The position numbers and the translations under genes are program-made. This document shows positions 17,723 through 26,258 of a stretch of DNA of 64,000 bases, piece by piece (within the stretch, counting starts at the first letter, position 1; the number at the start of each line of letters is the position of its first letter). The stretch is from Amycolatopsis sp. (GTDB lineage: Bacteria > Actinomycetota > Actinomycetes > Mycobacteriales > Pseudonocardiaceae): assembly GCF_025464955.1 (NCBI RefSeq), contig NZ_JAODNM010000081.1, forward strand, positions 19,583 to 83,582, written 5' to 3'. The notes beneath the pieces are model-generated. The model had not been told where the DNA came from, ran no database searches, and worked only from the letters and a program-made list of their open reading frames with translations.

Positions 17723-18832
17723 TCAGTCGCTGTACTGGTGCCCACCGTTTTCGGTGTAGGCATCCTCGGCGTAGAGATCGAGAGTGTGGATGAAGGGGAA
17801 ATCGTTGAAGGAGAACAAGCACGCGTCGTCGCTGCCGCTATCGTTGGCATGCTCGTGCCAGGCCCAGGAGGGGACACAGAATATGTCGTTCTCCTGCCAA
17901 TCGAACCGGTTGCCGTTGATGATCGAGTGACCGCGACCCTTGGCGACGTGGTAGACAACCGATCCGGTGTGGCGGTGCGCGGTAGTGGCCAGTCCGGGCG
18001 CGAGCAGTTGCATATGCGCGCCCATCGTCGGCATCACGGATCCACCGGTGGCCGGGTTGACGTACTCCATGATCACGCCGTCGTAGGGCGAGCCGCCGGT
18101 AACCCTGGCTTGGTTGAGCAGCGCCTCGTAGGTCATCTCCCACGGATAGGCGAGCAACGGCGAATACCGCTTCTGCCAGCTGCGCCCGACAGGCTTGAGA
18201 ATCCCGGCGCCGTGTTCGAGCAGGGAGGCGCCGATGACTTTGCCTGGTTGCTGATGCAGGTCGGGGTGTACTTCGTAGAAGTTCGCGTCCACCGTGTTGA
18301 CCAGTGGGATATCCAGGCCGTCCTGCCAGATGACCGGAGTGTCCGCCGAGTCGTTGCCGTGTTCGTGCCACGTGCCGCTCGGGGTGATAGCGAAGTCACG
18401 AGGGCCGACTTCGAGACGATCCCCGTCGACGATCGTCCAGGCACCTTGGCCCTCGACGACGAACCGCAGGGCTGCCGCGGCATGGCGGTGGGCGGTCATC
18501 TTTTCGCCGGGGTTCATGATCTGCAGTCCACTGTAGAGGAGGCCGACGGCCGCGCTGAGCTCTTTCCGGCCAGGGTTGACGAGCATGACGACCCGCCGAC
18601 CGGCGTCATCGCCGCTGACCAGTTTCGCGGCGTCGAGCAGGTGGGGCCGCAGTTGGCGGTAGCTCCACAGCACAGGCACTGACTTCGGCTTCGGGTACCA
18701 GGGCTCGATGTCGTTGGCGACCGTCCAGAGCGCACCCGCGTTCAGTTCGCCGAGAGCATCGTAAAAGCGCGTCAGCTCAGCGGTGTCCTGCACTCGTGCG
18801 CGGCCGATCATGCCGTCCTCCGTGCTGGTCAT
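17723..18832 (-). CDS. Gentisate 1,2-dioxygenase-like bicupin
   Basis: A 369-residue double-cupin Fe(II) dioxygenase. The N-terminal cupin has AHRH-AAAALRFVVEG near residue 115 and WHEHGND near 157, which would bind the catalytic iron; the C-terminal cupin repeats AHRHTGSVVYHV and WHEHAND. This is the arrangement of gentisate 1,2-dioxygenase, which opens gentisate to maleylpyruvate; salicylate and 1-hydroxy-2-naphthoate dioxygenases share it. The ATG at 18832 is eight bases after AGGA; the GTG at 18838 is too close. The divergent operon encodes an FAH hydrolase and maleate isomerase, matching downstream steps. Ring substrate identity is not proven. Confidence 0.86.
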   Translation of the reverse strand: MTSTEDGMIGRARVQDTAELTRFYDALGELNAGALWTVANDIEPWYPKPKSVPVLWSYRQLRPHLLDAAKLVSGDDAGRRVVMLVNPGRKELSAAVGLLYSGLQIMNPGEKMTAHRHAAAALRFVVEGQGAWTIVDGDRLEVGPRDFAITPSGTWHEHGNDSADTPVIWQDGLDIPLVNTVDANFYEVHPDLHQQPGKVIGASLLEHGAGILKPVGRSWQKRYSPLLAYPWEMTYEALLNQARVTGGSPYDGVIMEYVNPATGGSVMPTMGAHMQLLAPGLATTAHRHTGSVVYHVAKGRGHSIINGNRFDWQENDIFCVPSWAWHEHANDSGSDDACLFSFNDFPFIHTLDLYAEDAYTENGGHQYSD

Positions 18833-18911
18833 CGACACTCCTGTCCGTTTCGTCCTTGGTTTACCGGTCGCCGCCGCTGCGGGGTTCCCTTGCGCCAGAC
18901 ACTATCGTGAT

Positions 18912-18923
18912 ATTTGATCAAAT
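18912..18923. promoter_or_regulatory. ATTTGATCAAAT palindrome between the divergent catabolic operons
   Basis: A perfect 12-base palindrome in the 153-base region between the cupin and nitrilase genes. Its AT-rich composition stands out. It is a natural operator candidate for the GntR/FCD regulator encoded at 21720-22406, which would then control both directions. Confidence 0.5.
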
Positions 18924-18985
18924 GCTAGGATTTGCTCAAGCGGCTCTCCACATCGACTCCCGCCACCGACGCGACGAGGCCAAGG

Positions 18986-19993
18986 ATGACTCAGTACCCC
19001 CAGTTCCGCGCCGCGGCAGTACAAGCGGCCCCGGTTTTCCTGGACACCGCCGCGACAGTTGACAAAGCAACGCGACTGATCGCCGAAGCGGCCGCCGAGG
19101 GAGCACGACTAATCGCGTTCCCCGAGGTCTTCATACCTGGATACCCCTACTGGAACTGGACGATGACGCCGGTCGACGGCAGTCCCTGGTTCGAGCGGCT
19201 CTACCGGGCCTCGATCGACATCCCCGGGCCAGAGGTCGACGCGCTGCGAGCCGCGGCCAAGGAAGCCGGTGCCTATGTGGTTATCGGCGTCAACGAGCGT
19301 GACCCGTACTCGATGGGCACGCTCTACAACTCGATCCTCTTCATCGGCGCCGCCGGGGAACTCCTCGGCGTCCATCGCAAGCTGGTGCCGACCTGGGCGG
19401 AAAAGTTGACCTGGGGCCACGGAGACGGAAGTTCACTACGCATCTACGAGACCGAGATCGGCCGGCTGGGTGGTTTGGCCTGCGGTGAGAACACCAACAC
19501 CTTGGCTCGCTTCAGCCTCTTGGCCCAGGGAGAGCAAGTCCACGTCGCGGGATACATCGCACTACCGGTCGCGCCGAAAGAGTACGACATGGTCGAAGCG
19601 ATCAAGGTCCGCGGAGCGGCACATTCCTTCGAAGGCAAAGTCTTCACGGTTGTCGCGTGCGCCGCGATCACCCCTGAGATCGTGGACCTGGTCGCGAACA
19701 ACGACGAGGCAAGACAACTCCTGCAACGTCCGCACAGCGCGTTCAGCGGCATCTTCGGTCCCGACGGCGGGCTTCTCACCGAACCTCTCATCGACGAGGA
19801 GGGCATCGTGTATGCCGACATCGACCTCAGTCGCTCGATCCAGCCGAAACAGATGCACGACATCATCGGCCACTACAACCGGTTCGACGTCTTCCAGTTG
19901 CACCTGAACAGGCAGCCCCAGCGTGCCCTGCACACCACCGCCGCCCCGCAGGTTCCACTCTTGGGCCCGCTGCCGGACGATCCACGCCGATGA
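18986..19993 (+). CDS. Nitrilase (carbon-nitrogen hydrolase)
   Basis: A 335-residue branch-1 nitrilase. The catalytic triad is complete: Glu47 in FPEVFIPGYP, Lys132 in HRKLVPT and Cys166 in ACGENTN, with the WGHGDGS segment between Lys and Cys typical of true nitrilases. These enzymes turn nitriles into carboxylic acid and ammonia without an amide intermediate. The ATG at 18986 has GAGG seven bases upstream; an in-frame candidate at 18932 lies in the promoter region. It is first in an operon with FAH hydrolase, maleate isomerase, GntR and amidohydrolase genes. It may feed an aromatic nitrile into the ring-cleavage route, but which nitrile is unknown. Confidence 0.9.
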   Translation: MTQYPQFRAAAVQAAPVFLDTAATVDKATRLIAEAAAEGARLIAFPEVFIPGYPYWNWTMTPVDGSPWFERLYRASIDIPGPEVDALRAAAKEAGAYVVIGVNERDPYSMGTLYNSILFIGAAGELLGVHRKLVPTWAEKLTWGHGDGSSLRIYETEIGRLGGLACGENTNTLARFSLLAQGEQVHVAGYIALPVAPKEYDMVEAIKVRGAAHSFEGKVFTVVACAAITPEIVDLVANNDEARQLLQRPHSAFSGIFGPDGGLLTEPLIDEEGIVYADIDLSRSIQPKQMHDIIGHYNRFDVFQLHLNRQPQRALHTTAAPQVPLLGPLPDDPRR

Positions 19994-20059
19994 CCATCTG
20001 AGCCGACCCGTACGGCCCCGGCGATATCCCCCCAAGGCCCGAACCGACAAGGAATCCTC

Positions 20060-20962
20060 ATGCGACTTGTGACCTTCAGCCTCACGACCACCGAGCAATG
20101 CCGCCTCGGTATGCTCGCGGACGAGCACACCGTCATCGACCTGGCAGCCGCACTACGCGACGTCATCGACATACCGGCAACGCTGCTCGGCTACATCGCG
20201 GCAGGTCCTGCGTTTCACGCGGCGGTGATTCGACACGTCGCCGCGGCGCCACCGTGGCCGGCCACGGTGCGCTTCGGAATCCAGGACCTCGTGCTCCACG
20301 CTCCACTCCGGCCAGGCAAAATCGTCGGCGTCGGGTTGAACTACGTCGAGCACGTCGAAGAATCAAGTCGCGCTCTCGACACCGACCAGCAGCGTCCCGA
20401 GCGGCCAGTACTGTTCAGCAAGCCGGCCACCGCGGTGATCGGCCCGAACCAGCCCATCCTCCACGACAGCCGCCTCACCGCGCAGCTCGACTGGGAGTGT
20501 GAGCTCGCCGCCGTTATCGGATCCGTCGCACACGCGGTCGACGAGGACCACGCCCTCGGCCACATATTCGGATACAGCATCATGAACGACATCAGCGCAC
20601 GGGACCAGCGACGCTCAGGCCAATGGTTCTTCTCCAAAGGCCAAGACAGCTACGCACCGTTCGGCCCGGTAGTGGTCACTTCCGATGAGATTCCCGATCC
20701 TCACGAACTCACCCTTTCCCTGGATGTCAACGGCGAACAACGCCAACACGGCAACACCAGAAACATGCTGTTCACCATCCCCGAGCTGATCGCCGACATC
20801 ACCTCCGGCATGACACTGGAACCCGGTGACGTCATCTCCACCGGTTCACCACAGGGCGTCGGCGCCGCGATGACGCCCCCGACGTATCTCCGGCCCGGCG
20901 ACATCGTGTCAGCGCATATCGAACGCATCGGCACCCTCTCCAACCCGGTGAAGGCGGTCTGA
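20060..20962 (+). CDS. Fumarylacetoacetate hydrolase family protein (probable acylpyruvate hydrolase)
   Basis: A 300-residue FAH-fold enzyme. After an N-terminal domain of about 70 residues comes VGVGLNYVEHVEE, the metal-binding WECELAAVIG, NDISARDQ and the C-terminal LEPGDVISTGSPQGVG, all hallmarks of acylpyruvases. Members hydrolyse fumarylpyruvate or maleylpyruvate, or act as isomerase/decarboxylases. Its next neighbour, two bases away, is maleate isomerase. This suggests direct hydrolysis of maleylpyruvate to maleate and pyruvate rather than glutathione- or mycothiol-dependent isomerisation first; no maleylpyruvate isomerase gene is visible here. That choice is inference from gene content. 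Confidence 0.86.
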   Translation: MRLVTFSLTTTEQCRLGMLADEHTVIDLAAALRDVIDIPATLLGYIAAGPAFHAAVIRHVAAAPPWPATVRFGIQDLVLHAPLRPGKIVGVGLNYVEHVEESSRALDTDQQRPERPVLFSKPATAVIGPNQPILHDSRLTAQLDWECELAAVIGSVAHAVDEDHALGHIFGYSIMNDISARDQRRSGQWFFSKGQDSYAPFGPVVVTSDEIPDPHELTLSLDVNGEQRQHGNTRNMLFTIPELIADITSGMTLEPGDVISTGSPQGVGAAMTPPTYLRPGDIVSAHIERIGTLSNPVKAV

Positions 20963-20964
20963 TC

Positions 20965-21720
20965 ATGGTCCAGCGCGCTTATCGCATCGGCCAAATCGTG
21001 CCCAGCTCCAACATCACCATGGAGACCGAGATTCCTGCCATGCTCAACGCCCGGCAGGAAGTAAGACCGGAACGCTTCACCATGCACGCGTCCCGGATGC
21101 GCATGCGGGAAGTGACCGCCGAACAGTTGCGCTCGATGGACAGCGAGTCCGATCGCTGCGCCGCCGAACTCTCCGATGCGCGTGTCGACGTCTTTGCCTA
21201 CGCCTGTCTTGTCGCGATCATGTCGCGCGGCGCGGGCTATCACCGAACCGCCGAGCAGCGCCTGCGCCAGACCGCGATGGACAACGGCGCGTCCGCACCA
21301 GTAGTCAGCAGCGCGGGAGCGCTGATCGCCGGACTGGACGCGATCGACGCGACCAGCGTGGCCCTCATCGCCCCGTACCAACGCCCGCTCACCGAACAGG
21401 TCGTGGACTACATCGCCGGTGAAGGCCATCCGGTCACCGAGTTCATCGCACTGGAGATCACCGACAACCTCGCGGTCGGCGCCCTCGACCCCTTGGCGCT
21501 GGACACGATCGTCGACAGACTCGACCACACCAGAGCCGACGCGGTCATCCTGTCAGCCTGTGTGCAGATGCCTTCGCTGGCGGCTATCCAGATCGTGCAG
21601 GACCGGATCGGCAAGCCGGTGCTCTCAGCCGCTGTCGCGACGACCTATCAGATATTGCGTGAACTCGACCTGGAGACCTACGTACCCAACGCCGGCGAAC
21701 TACTGAATGGGAAACATTGA
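20965..21720 (+). CDS. Maleate cis-trans isomerase
   Basis: A 251-residue member of the Asp/Glu racemase superfamily, maleate isomerase branch. The two catalytic cysteines are present: Cys81 in FAYACLVAIM and Cys199 in LSACVQMPS. The substrate loop PSSNITMETEIP near the N-terminus is also typical. The enzyme converts maleate to fumarate for the TCA cycle. It starts two bases after the FAH gene and its stop overlaps the next start by one base (TGATG). Arylmalonate decarboxylase has one cysteine only, and Asp racemases lack this N-terminal loop, so maleate isomerase is the best fit. Confidence 0.88.
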   Translation: MVQRAYRIGQIVPSSNITMETEIPAMLNARQEVRPERFTMHASRMRMREVTAEQLRSMDSESDRCAAELSDARVDVFAYACLVAIMSRGAGYHRTAEQRLRQTAMDNGASAPVVSSAGALIAGLDAIDATSVALIAPYQRPLTEQVVDYIAGEGHPVTEFIALEITDNLAVGALDPLALDTIVDRLDHTRADAVILSACVQMPSLAAIQIVQDRIGKPVLSAAVATTYQILRELDLETYVPNAGELLNGKH

Positions 21721-22406
21721 TGGCACCGACCGGACTCAACAAGCCCACCAGGACGACGACAACACAACAGGCGTACAGCAGCGTCCTGGAAGCGATACTC
21801 GACGGCACGTTGCCGGCCGGTGCGCCACTACGCCTGCAGGACCTTTCCGAATCGCTCGGAATGAGCATGATGCCCATTCGCGAAGCTATCCGGCAGCTGG
21901 AATCAGCCGGTGTCATCGAGGTCGAGTCGCATCGAGGGGCACGCGTCCGTGCGGTATCCCCGCACGATTTGGAAGACACCTACCTCACCCGTATCACACT
22001 TGAGGGCATCCTGTGTCGCCGCGCGGCGGAAAACTTCACCGACCAGGCAGCCTCCGACGCCCGCGCCGCCCTCGAACAGCAAAAGATCCAGCTGCTCAGC
22101 GGAAACATCTCGGCAGCGCGCGACGCCCACAAGGAATTCCACTACGCGATCTACCGTGCCGCTGGATCGATGTGGATGCTCAGGTCTGTCGAACCGGTGT
22201 GGAACAACAGCGAGCGTTACCGAGCCGCGACGATGAACGACGACGACGTACTCACCCTGCGCCGACTCGAACATGAACGAATCCTGGAAGCGTGCGTGCG
22301 CCACCGCCCCGACGACGCGATGCAGGCGCTTCGCTTACATCTCCTCAGCACGGTCCAGCACATCGACAAAGTCGTGTCGGCCAGGCTGGCGAAACTTGCA
22401 CCGTAA
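21720..22406 (+). CDS. GntR family regulator, FCD (FadR) subfamily
   Basis: A 228-residue regulator. The N-terminal winged helix spans about residues 15-75, with SVLEAILDGTLPAG, LSESLGMSMMPIREAIRQLESAGV and VRAVSP in order. The C-terminal all-helical FCD domain carries EFHYAIYRAAG and HERILEACVRHRPDDAMQALRLHL with metal or acid ligand positions. Such regulators often sense pathway acids. The ATG overlaps the stop of the maleate isomerase, so it is translated with the operon and probably represses it, releasing when an aromatic acid intermediate binds. The palindrome at 18912-18923 is a plausible operator. Confidence 0.88.
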   Translation: MAPTGLNKPTRTTTTQQAYSSVLEAILDGTLPAGAPLRLQDLSESLGMSMMPIREAIRQLESAGVIEVESHRGARVRAVSPHDLEDTYLTRITLEGILCRRAAENFTDQAASDARAALEQQKIQLLSGNISAARDAHKEFHYAIYRAAGSMWMLRSVEPVWNNSERYRAATMNDDDVLTLRRLEHERILEACVRHRPDDAMQALRLHLLSTVQHIDKVVSARLAKLAP

Positions 22407-22504
22407 TGGCTCGATCGCCAACGGTCTTGCCGTCGACATTGGCGACCCACAGCGCGCCGCTTGCCCACTACGGCCGGCGGAGAACGAAGGACAATGGAGT
22501 GAGC

Positions 22505-24121
22505 ATGACTGAGCACGAAGCGGATCTGGTGATCCGAGCAGCATCGATACATACCCTTGTACCCGACCAGCAACCGCAACGCGCGCTGGCGGTCCGCGGT
22601 GATCGCATCGTGGCCCTGTCGACGGATTCGGTAGGTCTCGCCGACTGGGTCACCGCCTGCACCACCGTCCTCGATCTGCCGGAGGCCACAGTTACGCCGG
22701 CCTTCGACGACACGCATACTCACCTGATCTTCGCCGGGCACAGCGCACGCGACGTGCCGGTCCATCAGGCCGGAACCATCCCCGAGTTCCTGGACCTGAT
22801 CAGGCAACGAGCCGCGAGCACCCCCGAAGGCGACTGGATCCGCACCACCACCAACTGGCAGGAGATCAATCTCCGCGAGCGGCGGATGCCCACCGCCGCC
22901 GAACTGGACACCGCGACCGACCGCCATCCGGTATTGGTCAAGCGCGGCGGGCACAACGACGTCGCCAATTCGTATCTGTTGCGGCTCGCCGGCATCACTG
23001 AGAACACCCCGGTGCCGACCGGCGGTGTGATTGAGCGCGATGCCGGTGGAACGCTCACCGGCCGGCTCATCGACACTGCGATGGGTCTGGTGGAACGGCT
23101 TCTTCCCGCAGCCGACCCGGCCGATCGCGTCGCCGGACTACGCATCGCCAGTAGCCAGTACGCGGCAACCGGCATCGGGACGGTCCGCGACTGCGCTGTC
23201 TCCCCCGACGATTTCCTGGCACTACTGGCCAGCCGCGAAGCGGGCGCGCTGCACACCAGGGTTCGGGCACTGATCTCCGCAATTGGGCTGACCAGCGCGG
23301 CGGAGCTCACCGACCTGCTCGACACCATGGAAGACTGGCGCTACCGAGGAGACCCGTGGCTGCGGGTGTGGGGTGTGAAATTCTGCTTGGACGGCGGGCT
23401 GGAAGCCGCCGCCACCGAACAGCCTTACCACAACGACCACGACTTCTGCGGAACGCTGCTCTGGGAACCACCCGCGCTGGTCGAGGCCGTCGAGGCGGTG
23501 GTCAGCCGAGGCTGGCGAGTCGGAACCCACGCCAACGGCGACCGGGCGGTACGCGTCCTGCTCGACGTCTACGAGCAGGTACTGCGGCGCAACCCCGGCC
23601 TGCCGGCTGGGGCTTTGGTGATGGAGCACGGTAGTCTCGCCGGCCCCGAACAACGCGCCCGCGCGGTCGCCCTCGGCGTTCCGGTCACCATCCAACAGCC
23701 ACTGTTGCACGATACAGCCGAAGTAGGGATCGGATTCTGGGGCGAGCAACGGGTCTCGGACCTCTTCCCCGCCCGGGAATGGCTCGATGACGGCGCGCTG
23801 GTCACCGCCGGGTCCGATTTCCCGGTCGGCCAGTTCGGTGCGATGCGCTCGATCTGGGGTATGACCACCCGGCAAACCGTCGCCGGGGTCCAGGGCGCCC
23901 AGCATGCTGTCAGCTACGCAGAAGCCGTCGCCATGCACACCACCAACGCCGCGCGCCTGCTCGGCGAAACCGACCTCCGCGGCATGCTCACCACGGGTCG
24001 ACTGGCTGATCTCACCAGCTGGCCGCGGGATCCGGCGCTGTGCGCGCCCAACGAACTCCGCGATCTCAATCCGACGCACACAATCCTCGGCGGCCGGTTT
24101 GTCCACGGTCAGAAACCGTGA
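22505..24121 (+). CDS. YtcJ-like amidohydrolase (amidohydrolase family 3)
   Basis: A 538-residue metal-dependent hydrolase. The HxH motif is in DDTHTHL (residues 71-73), the putative carbamylated Lys is in VWGVKFCLDGG, later His ligands are in VGTHANGDRAV and VMEHGSL, and the final Asp is in TAGSDFPVG. This is the order of the YtcJ/AepA group, which cleaves N-acyl or amide bonds of small, often aromatic, molecules. There is no signal peptide. I start at the ATG at 22505, five bases after GGAG; an in-frame extension back to 22292 overlaps the regulator gene. It closes the nitrilase operon and could release an aromatic acid from an amide or carbamate precursor, which is speculative. Confidence 0.82.
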   Translation: MTEHEADLVIRAASIHTLVPDQQPQRALAVRGDRIVALSTDSVGLADWVTACTTVLDLPEATVTPAFDDTHTHLIFAGHSARDVPVHQAGTIPEFLDLIRQRAASTPEGDWIRTTTNWQEINLRERRMPTAAELDTATDRHPVLVKRGGHNDVANSYLLRLAGITENTPVPTGGVIERDAGGTLTGRLIDTAMGLVERLLPAADPADRVAGLRIASSQYAATGIGTVRDCAVSPDDFLALLASREAGALHTRVRALISAIGLTSAAELTDLLDTMEDWRYRGDPWLRVWGVKFCLDGGLEAAATEQPYHNDHDFCGTLLWEPPALVEAVEAVVSRGWRVGTHANGDRAVRVLLDVYEQVLRRNPGLPAGALVMEHGSLAGPEQRARAVALGVPVTIQQPLLHDTAEVGIGFWGEQRVSDLFPAREWLDDGALVTAGSDFPVGQFGAMRSIWGMTTRQTVAGVQGAQHAVSYAEAVAMHTTNAARLLGETDLRGMLTTGRLADLTSWPRDPALCAPNELRDLNPTHTILGGRFVHGQKP

Positions 24122-24228
24122 ACAAACCGGCCGGCTGAGGTAGTGGAAATACGAGTTCACCAGCACCACAGATCCACGCCGCAGCTCCTGGCGACGAGTG
24201 TTGAACAGCTCGGGTGTGGCTACCCCGG

Positions 24229-24593
24229 TCAACCGACCGTCGTTTCCCCGGCGTCCGCGACCATGCGAACGAGGGTGTCGACAAGTTCGCCTGCCGTGAC
24301 GCTCCACTTGACTGCGCCGAGGGTGCAACTGAGTTCCATGCCCGCGATGCCATGGGCACTGGTGATCAGCAAGGCGCAGTAGTGCGCTGCCTTCTGATCC
24401 CCCACGAGGGTGGCGACGATGGCAAGGAACTCGTCCTGGCAGCGACCGGCCGCGCGGCCGGGTCAAGCGCCGGCGCGCTGACCATCTCCTGGTACAGGTA
24501 CGGCTGGTCCCGGCCGACGCCGATGAGGGCGAGGAGAGCGCCGCGCAGCCTCTCGGAGGCCGACCGGGCCGCGTCGGTCCGCAGGGCGTGCAC
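24229..24593 (-). pseudogene. TetR regulator remnant, C-terminal part, frameshifted
   Basis: Read leftward from a GTG at 24593, the sequence gives about 48 codons of TetR ligand-domain type (LRGALLALIGV, YLYQEMVSAPALDP), then a frame change near 24445 and about 75 more codons (CQDEFLAIVATLVGDQKAAHY, ITSAHGIAGMELS, VDTLVRMVADAG) to a TGA at 24229. No helix-turn-helix precedes it: an in-frame TAG lies at 24597-24599 and the sequence beyond belongs to another gene remnant. It is therefore a broken TetR gene without DNA-binding domain. The two frames each look like real coding sequence, which is why I call a frameshift rather than chance. Confidence 0.65.
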
Positions 24594-24720
24594 CCGCTAC
24601 ACCATCGGCCGCGATGCCGCCCTGATCACCCGGCTGACCCGGATACTGCCCGACCGCACGCTCGACCGAGTCATCTCCGCCAACCTGCGCCGCCACTACC
24701 CGAAGGCGGCCTCCGTATGA
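24594..24720 (+). pseudogene. 3' end of a short-chain dehydrogenase-like gene (remnant)
   Basis: About 40 codons ending at TGA 24720 read RYTIGRDAALITRLTRILPDR and then a basic tail, resembling the C-terminal tail of classical SDR proteins, where a GxDA, LxRxLP and Arg-rich pattern is common. Nothing upstream in this frame encodes a Rossmann fold; the reading runs straight into the TetR remnant on the other strand. Identification rests on a short stretch, so it is tentative. Confidence 0.4.
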
Positions 24721-24756
24721 CCCATCTCGACCTCCAACGCTGACGCGGTTCACCTC

Positions 24757-25587
24757 TCAGCCGAGCAGGAAGTCCCGGACGAGGCGGGTGAAGTCGGCGG
24801 TGCGCTCGATCATCGACCAGTGCCCGCATTTCCCGAACACCGCCAGATCAGCGTTCTCCAGCAGGTCCACGAGCTTGTACGAGTTCGACACCGGGATCAC
24901 CCGGTCCTCTCGGCCGTGCACGACGAGCGTGCGGTGCGGGAGGCGACGCAGCTCGTCCTCGGGCGTCGCCATCGCGGAGACCCAGCGCTGGCGCGGTGCC
25001 GGGAACATCGCCGCGAACGCTTCCTGGAAGCCCGGCTGGACACTGCCTTCGTAGCGCACCCTGGCGAGTTCGTCGTTCACCAGCGTGCGGGAGTACGCGA
25101 AGACATCCAGCACCCGACGCATGTTCTCGAACGAAGGTTCGTAGCCCCAGACACGGTCCAGGCCCTCGGTGATCTCGAACTCGACACCCATACTGCCCAT
25201 CAGCACGAGCTTTCCGACCCGGTCGGGGTGGCGCGCGGCGAGCCGCAGGCCGATCGCGCCGCCGAAGCTGTTGCCGACGAGGTGGGCCTTCTCGATGCCC
25301 AGCGTATCCAGCAGGCCGAGCGCCTGGTCCACCCAGACGTCGAGCCCGTAGGCGATCCCCTCGGGCCGTTCGGTGTAGCCGAAGCCGGCCATGTCCGGGG
25401 CGACGACGTGGAAATCCTTGGCCAACGCGGGAATCACCAGGCGCCAGTTCGCATACGCCGTCACCCCCGGCCCCGAACCGTGGACCAGCAACACGGTCTG
25501 GTCGCCGTCGCCGGCATCGAGGTAGTTGGTGCGGATTCCGGCGGCCTGGACGGACCGGCCGATCTCCGGCTGCTCAGCGGTGGTCAT
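24757..25587 (-). CDS. Meta-cleavage product C-C hydrolase (alpha/beta hydrolase)
   Basis: A 276-residue alpha/beta hydrolase of the BphD/DmpD/XylF group. It shows LLVHGSGPGVTAYANW, the nucleophile elbow GNSFGG with Ser107, VVHGREDRVIP around the catalytic Asp, and GKCGHWSMIE with the catalytic His. The GSGPG and GHW motifs are diagnostic of hydrolases that split 2-hydroxy-6-oxo-dienoates from extradiol ring cleavage. ATG at 25587 overlaps the upstream stop by four bases and has GGAAGG before it. It is last in a four-gene leftward operon with two extradiol dioxygenases. Confidence 0.88.
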   Translation of the reverse strand: MTTAEQPEIGRSVQAAGIRTNYLDAGDGDQTVLLVHGSGPGVTAYANWRLVIPALAKDFHVVAPDMAGFGYTERPEGIAYGLDVWVDQALGLLDTLGIEKAHLVGNSFGGAIGLRLAARHPDRVGKLVLMGSMGVEFEITEGLDRVWGYEPSFENMRRVLDVFAYSRTLVNDELARVRYEGSVQPGFQEAFAAMFPAPRQRWVSAMATPEDELRRLPHRTLVVHGREDRVIPVSNSYKLVDLLENADLAVFGKCGHWSMIERTADFTRLVRDFLLG

Positions 25588-26258
25588 GCTTGCCTTCCTT
25601 CGGTGGTGGTCCGGAGCAGGTGCGCCCACAGGCGGTCGAGCAAGGCCGGCGCGGCCGCGCGCCAGGCGTCGACGTCTTCGTCAGCAAGCGGTCTCGGCTC
25701 CCCCGCCTGCCGGGCCTGGACGTGGACACGGCAGGCCACGTCCAGCAGCCACATGCGAGCGACCGCGATTCCTGGCGTGACGCCGGTGGTGACCCCGCCA
25801 TTTCCGCGCAGTACCAACGCTTCGCTGTCGCCGAGGGAGTCCGCCGCTGACGCTGCGAGCGCCGCGGACCGCAGGAGCCGCGTGCCTGGATGCACCGGGA
25901 CTCGGCGGCCCAGCCAACTCGCCTGGCCGTGCAGCGGCGCGAGTTCGGTTGCGACGGCTCCCGCGACGAAACTGGATTCCGGTTGCGCGCGCGCCACCGC
26001 CAGTACGTCGGGCCGCGAGCGGTAGACGGCGAGGTGCAGCCACGTCTCCGGTGGGGCACCTGCCGGGAGTTCGTTCGCGTCGAGAGGCACCAAGACAACC
26101 TCACCCGCGCCGACGTACGTCAGATCCACGGGCGGCGTGACCAGGATGTCGTCCCCCAACCGCGCGGAGACGTGGCCGAAAGCCGTGACGAGGCTCAGCC
26201 GGGACATCACCCTGGCCGCCTCGGCGACCTCGGTGGCCAAGGCGGCAGAGGCCCTCAC
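25584..26258 (-). CDS. Class II aldolase/adducin-fold protein lacking the metal ligands
   Basis: A 224-residue protein of the class II aldolase (FucA/AraD) fold. Recognisable family blocks are GHVSARLGDDILVTPP, a PPETWLHLAVYRSRPDVLAVARAQP stretch, LRGNGGVTTG and a closing helical region. The Glu of PPETW (residue 71) matches the catalytic Glu. The usual zinc ligands are changed: the family HxH reads R-A-Q at about 90-92, and the NHG histidine reads NGG near 153-155. It is therefore unlikely to be an ordinary zinc aldolase. It starts at GTG 26258 overlapping the upstream stop (GTGA) and overlaps the hydrolase by ATGA. Perhaps it is a decarboxylase, dehydratase or a non-catalytic partner. Confidence 0.75.
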   Translation of the reverse strand: MRASAALATEVAEAARVMSRLSLVTAFGHVSARLGDDILVTPPVDLTYVGAGEVVLVPLDANELPAGAPPETWLHLAVYRSRPDVLAVARAQPESSFVAGAVATELAPLHGQASWLGRRVPVHPGTRLLRSAALAASAADSLGDSEALVLRGNGGVTTGVTPGIAVARMWLLDVACRVHVQARQAGEPRPLADEDVDAWRAAAPALLDRLWAHLLRTTTEGRQA

